64,000 nucleotides of DNA from Luidia sarsii (Eukaryota > Echinodermata > Asteroidea > Paxillosida > Luidiidae): contig OX465107.1 in NCBI GenBank assembly GCA_949987565.1, positions 16,300,622-16,364,621 on the forward strand. The letters run 5' to 3'. Below are positions 60,780-64,000 of this stretch, in pieces. The stretch's first letter is position 1; the number at the start of each line of letters is the position of its first letter. The translations under genes and the position numbers were made by a program. The notes beneath the pieces are model-generated. The model saw nothing but the letters and a program-made list of their open reading frames with translations, ran no database searches and was not told the DNA's origin.

Positions 60780-61199
60780 TTTCAGTGTTCTGCTCAGCGC
60801 TGCTGTCTGCATGCGCAGTGTGCACTCCCAAGTACCGCGTGTGCATGACTGCTGGTGCTGCTGTACTACTGTGGGCAGGGAGACTGAGCCGGGCGTTTTG
60901 GCTTAAATGCAGGCAGGTGCAGCGAGGGGGCCCCGTGGATTAGCCTCACTCATTGGGCACTGTCTAGGAATTGTCACACTTGTTCGGGACGAGGGCGGAA
61001 GGGAGGGACGGCAGAGAGCTGAGCACCAGACCCAGAGAAATTGCGATCTTGGCAGTGCTATTCTGTACTGCCTGTTGGTCTGTGCGTGTATATTTACAGC
61101 CGACTTCCGTTGATAAGGAGTTTTGCCGGACTTTCGTGATTCTTTCGAACGTCTTTAAAACTGGAGGACACGAGCATGATTCCTGATTCGGACATTAAG
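60780..61199 (+). promoter_or_regulatory. Candidate promoter and first exon (weak)
   Basis: A GC-richer block with tgcatgcgcagt (NRF-1-like) near 60808-60819 and attgg near 60951. An ATG at 61176 opens a short frame (MIPDSDIK) that runs into a possible splice donor gtttgt at 61200. No protein family is recognisable from eight residues. Part of the block (from about 61096) could instead be an eroded transposon end. Confidence 0.2.
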
Positions 61200-61849
61200 G
61201 TTTGTTCTTTGACATGCTGCAGTGCCTGTAGTTTTCAAAAAAAGACGTTATAAATTGGTCCAGCACTAATGCTTTTGCTTGCGTTAGGTTGGTCAAATTG
61301 TTATTATAACCGAAGTCTCGTAACATGCGTGCTAGCAATGAACACATATTTCCCAATATAAATGTGCACAAATTGATCGGGACTTTGAAAAAATAATACT
61401 CTTTATAACCGAGTTGTCGTTATGACCGAGCTTTTTATGACAGGACACGACTGCAACATACTCTGCCAGAGAGTGAGAGCAGGAGAGCACATAGCAGCAA
61501 TGAGTGACCAGGTGAAGTTCACCTCCTTCCATCACTTCTCCCTCGGATCCATTTTCCCCCTCTGATCTCTCCTTCTCAGAACCCTTCCCTCACACCCCCC
61601 ACCTCCCCCACCCTTCTCTTTGATCTCACCCTAGTCTGTCCACAAGCATTCCTCCTCTGTCAATATCCTGTCATCTGCATCTTCACCCCCTTCCTGTCTG
61701 TTGTTGTCCCTGTCAGTCTGCCTTGGAGAAAGCTCCTGCTCAGATTAAATTGGTTGGGACCCTCATAATTTGAGTTTGAGAGTCATCAGATGTGCCGCAT
61801 GTGACCTCCGGCTTCTCACTTCGGCAAATACATTTTGTCTGTGGATGGG
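61200..61849. other. Noncoding DNA, possible old transposon
   Basis: Words such as ttataaccgaagtctcgt, ttataaccgagttgtcgtta and tgaccgagctttt at 61299-61435 recall ends of pogo/Tigger-like elements, but no clean terminal repeats or TA duplication were found. Confidence 0.3.
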
Positions 61850-62198
61850 TTTAAAGGCCCAATACAACATTGGGAAGATCGGGAAAACATCAATGTCCAC
61901 AGATTTCCTTCTAATTTACCCAGTTTGTAGATGGTCATGATAGAATCCTCATGCTGAAATCTTACGGTCTGGGATGCTGAACATCTCAAGAAATCTTCAC
62001 TCAAACGTTGAGAAATGAACTATTTTTACACTACAGATCAGTGTGAAAACTGTGACGTTTTTTTGCCTTTTCCTACTTTCTCAGATTAACATTTGAGCTA
62101 AAACCTTCGCAGAATTTCTTTTTTGGAATGTCTAATGGTTTAACACACAAATTGTGGCAATCTTTTGACCTTTATCAGTGTTGAATAGGGCCTTTAAA
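61850..62198. mobile_element. 349-bp terminal-inverted-repeat element
   Basis: Left end tttaaaggcccaatacaaca and right end gtgttgaatagggcctttaaa-type sequence are near-exact inverted repeats of about 20 bp. The interior has ttgagaaatgaac and ctttctcag words and no coding capacity. Target duplication is unclear because the ends are AT-rich. Confidence 0.75.
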
Positions 62199-62339
62199 AA
62201 ATGAAAATACCACAGTCTGTATTTGGGCCTTGGGTTTCTACAGAACACTCACACATCTGACTTGCTGGCTTTTAATAAAAAAAAATCCACACCAAAAAGC
62301 TAGAAGTGCAGAGATACCATACCAGCACTTTTCTTTGAT

Positions 62340-62600
62340 GATCTAAAACCGGTAAATACTGGTAGGTTTTTGAAAGATTTTGAAAAATGGCAAAGCAAAG
62401 TTTGACAGGACCGGGACTTGAACCCGAGACCTCTGGTTTTGCGTACCAGCACTCTTAACATATAGGCTATCCAGCCCTTAGATGGTGGCCTTCCCAAAAA
62501 TTGTACTCAAATCGTCTTTGCAGGGGTGGGGGCACCAGACAGAAGCATTCAACCATTATACCTGCCGTAATCTCAAGGGATCATGCCCGACCAATTGCAG
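62340..62600 (-). repeat. tRNA-like repeat copy B
   Basis: The best-kept minus-strand copy: head (aatggttgaatgcttctg, ggtgcccccaccc, ggccaccatctaagggctgg), tRNA-like block with anticodon-like stem ctggt/accag around acgcaaa, exact-type B box ggttcaagtcc (62414-62424), and tail (tgtcaaactttgctttgcca). No foldback fragment is attached on its 3' side. Confidence 0.85.
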
Positions 62601-62996
62601 CTCGGGGATCACAAAAATTGCAATATTTTTTCTTTCATTAAAAGAAAACAAAAATCAATTGTTAAAAAGGTCCTGGTCAGTTTTTCCTTTATTTGTTTGC
62701 TTAAATGTGCAGCAAACATATAGTTATTCTGACTTCCCCGAGTGAAAAATTGTTAAAGTGTTAAGACGGCGTCACACATGAGGAGTCTAACTAAATCCAG
62801 CCTTCCCTAAAATACCCCAGAAAAGGCTATAGGCCTACATGTACATCCACATCTAACTAGATGGTCTCCATGGTGAGCAATATACATGTGTAGGTCTTGG
62901 ATGTTTAGTGAACGACGCAATCAGGTAAAAGCACTTATCATCCAATGCCAACTATACACACCAGGAACCAAAATGCCTTCATTGGATCTCAGTCTC
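62601..62996. other. Intergenic DNA
   Basis: Contains a detached tail-like word of the tRNA-like family (ggtcagtttttcctttattt near 62676-62695). Nothing else seen. Confidence 0.5.
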
Positions 62997-63322
62997 ATAA
63001 CTGCGTAGTTCAGAGATTTGTTTGGGTGGGTGCAAATGGAAGAAGCTATTTTATTCCACTTATACCGCATTTTCTAGTGTGTCCCAGAAAAAAAAATCTA
63101 GGCAGGGTTTAGCTACATTATGTAGCATTCAATTGTATACTATCACATTCTCACAAACACAATTTTTTTCATATCTATGCAGTATGCACATGTATAACTG
63201 TGTAGCTTACAAAAACAAAATGGGGTTGGTGCAAATGGAAGAAGCTATTCCACTGCTTCACTTGCTCCGCTTATTCTAGTGTGTCCTAGAAAAAATAATA
63301 CCTAGGCAGGGTTTAGCTACAC
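62997..63322. repeat. Direct duplication, offset about 198 bp
   Basis: Copies 62997-63118 and 63193-63322 share aactgygtag, ggtgcaaatggaagaagcta, ttctagtgtgtcc and ctaggcagggtttagctaca in the same order. Confidence 0.9.
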
Positions 63323-64000
63323 ATGTTCGGGGGATTAAGCATGCTTTGCTTCTCTGTGGGCCTGTCGGGAGAGAGTACTGGGCTCAATGTGTCAAGCACT
63401 GACAGATGCAGAGTCTGGTCAGGGACACATCAGGTTCAATGACTGCCACTGGATTGTGCGTCCTATCCTTACCACTCAGAGACACACCGCTGGCACTGGC
63501 CCGGAAGGTGAGCACATGTGCTGAAATCCACCATCTATTGTCACAAATCACAATTGCAATGCAACTGATCTCAGCCAGCACACTGAGCTACATGTTGCTA
63601 CAGTCCCAAAAGAAAACCCAATGGACTCCCCGAAACATAAAATATCTTGAATAGGGCTCCCCCTCCCCCTTCTCACTCCTCATCCATAAATCTTTAACCC
63701 TTGGTCAACTCCTGCCACCTCCCCTGGCTCCCCTCCCCTCACAGACCCCCCCCCCCCCCCAGTGATTTAGGGTGGTTTTGGGGATGGCCCAGTACTAGGC
63801 AGTTCTCTCACCATAGGCTCTGGGGTCAAGGAGTGAGCTATCGCTTTACCAGCTGTCTTCCTTTTTTACTTGCCTCCCAAAGTAACCCACCCTCACCCTC
63901 CAAAACCTGAAACTGGTAAAAAGACTTCCAATACTTTCTTTCATCAAGTCTATTATTATGTGGCCAGACTGTGGTTTCTGCTCAGGACCCTCCCATCAGT
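63323..64000. other. Right edge, with a weak exon candidate
   Basis: 63406-63507 is a 34-codon open stretch on the plus strand between gacag and gtgagc (a strong donor), phase 0 at both ends. The acceptor lacks a pyrimidine tract and the peptide is unrecognised. A run of 15 C lies at 63746-63760. Confidence 0.3.

Noticed and set aside
61096..61455. Intact pogo/Tigger-type element
   Set aside because: Suggestive ataaccgag words are present, but there are no matching terminal repeats or flanking TA on the right side.

Overview
The window reads as animal (metazoan) nuclear DNA, most likely from a marine invertebrate deuterostome such as an echinoderm or hemichordate. The evidence is a single intronless Frizzled receptor gene of the 1/2/7 type, AT-rich noncoding DNA with frequent acatgta and taggccta words, very many GA/CT microsatellites, and several small non-autonomous transposon families. 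There are no bacterial-style operons, ribosome-binding sites, rRNA genes or CRISPR arrays. A 200-base N gap (54363-54562) marks it as part of a draft scaffold. The species assignment is inference.

The only confident protein gene is on the minus strand at 15392-17050. It is a 552-residue Frizzled (Wnt receptor) with signal peptide, ten-cysteine Wnt-binding domain, seven membrane segments, a KTxxxW Dishevelled-binding motif and a T-x-V carboxyl end. Its start is fixed by an in-frame upstream stop. About 255 bp upstream lie an exact palindromic CRE and a CCAAT box, and farther out a TCF/LEF-type site. The other 62 kb is mainly the gene's flanks and intergenic DNA.

Layout: 1-15391 is noncoding, with a GA tract at the left edge, two inverted-repeat elements (1781-2036 and 4618-5357), a tandem duplication near 10.1 kb, and the presumed Frizzled 3' region. 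15392-17400 is the gene and promoter. 17.4-33 kb is intergenic, with a double-hairpin foldback element (18711-19042), a terminal-inverted-repeat element (19771-20060) and fragments of the foldback family. 33.2-34.1 kb is a minisatellite of about 175 bp. 35.8-55.3 kb alternates purine or pyrimidine tracts with unique islands, tRNA-like repeats, a 174-bp near-palindromic element with a 6-bp target duplication (45045-45218), and the assembly gap. 55.3-64 kb has more repeats plus a weak candidate promoter and first exon near 60.8-61.2 kb.

The most unusual material is repetitive. One dispersed family carries an internal tRNA-like Pol III promoter with a conserved head of about 90-130 nt upstream of it. 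At three of its four copies it lies next to pieces of the foldback family whose core reads gatcctagcaggacctttct, which suggests one composite element.
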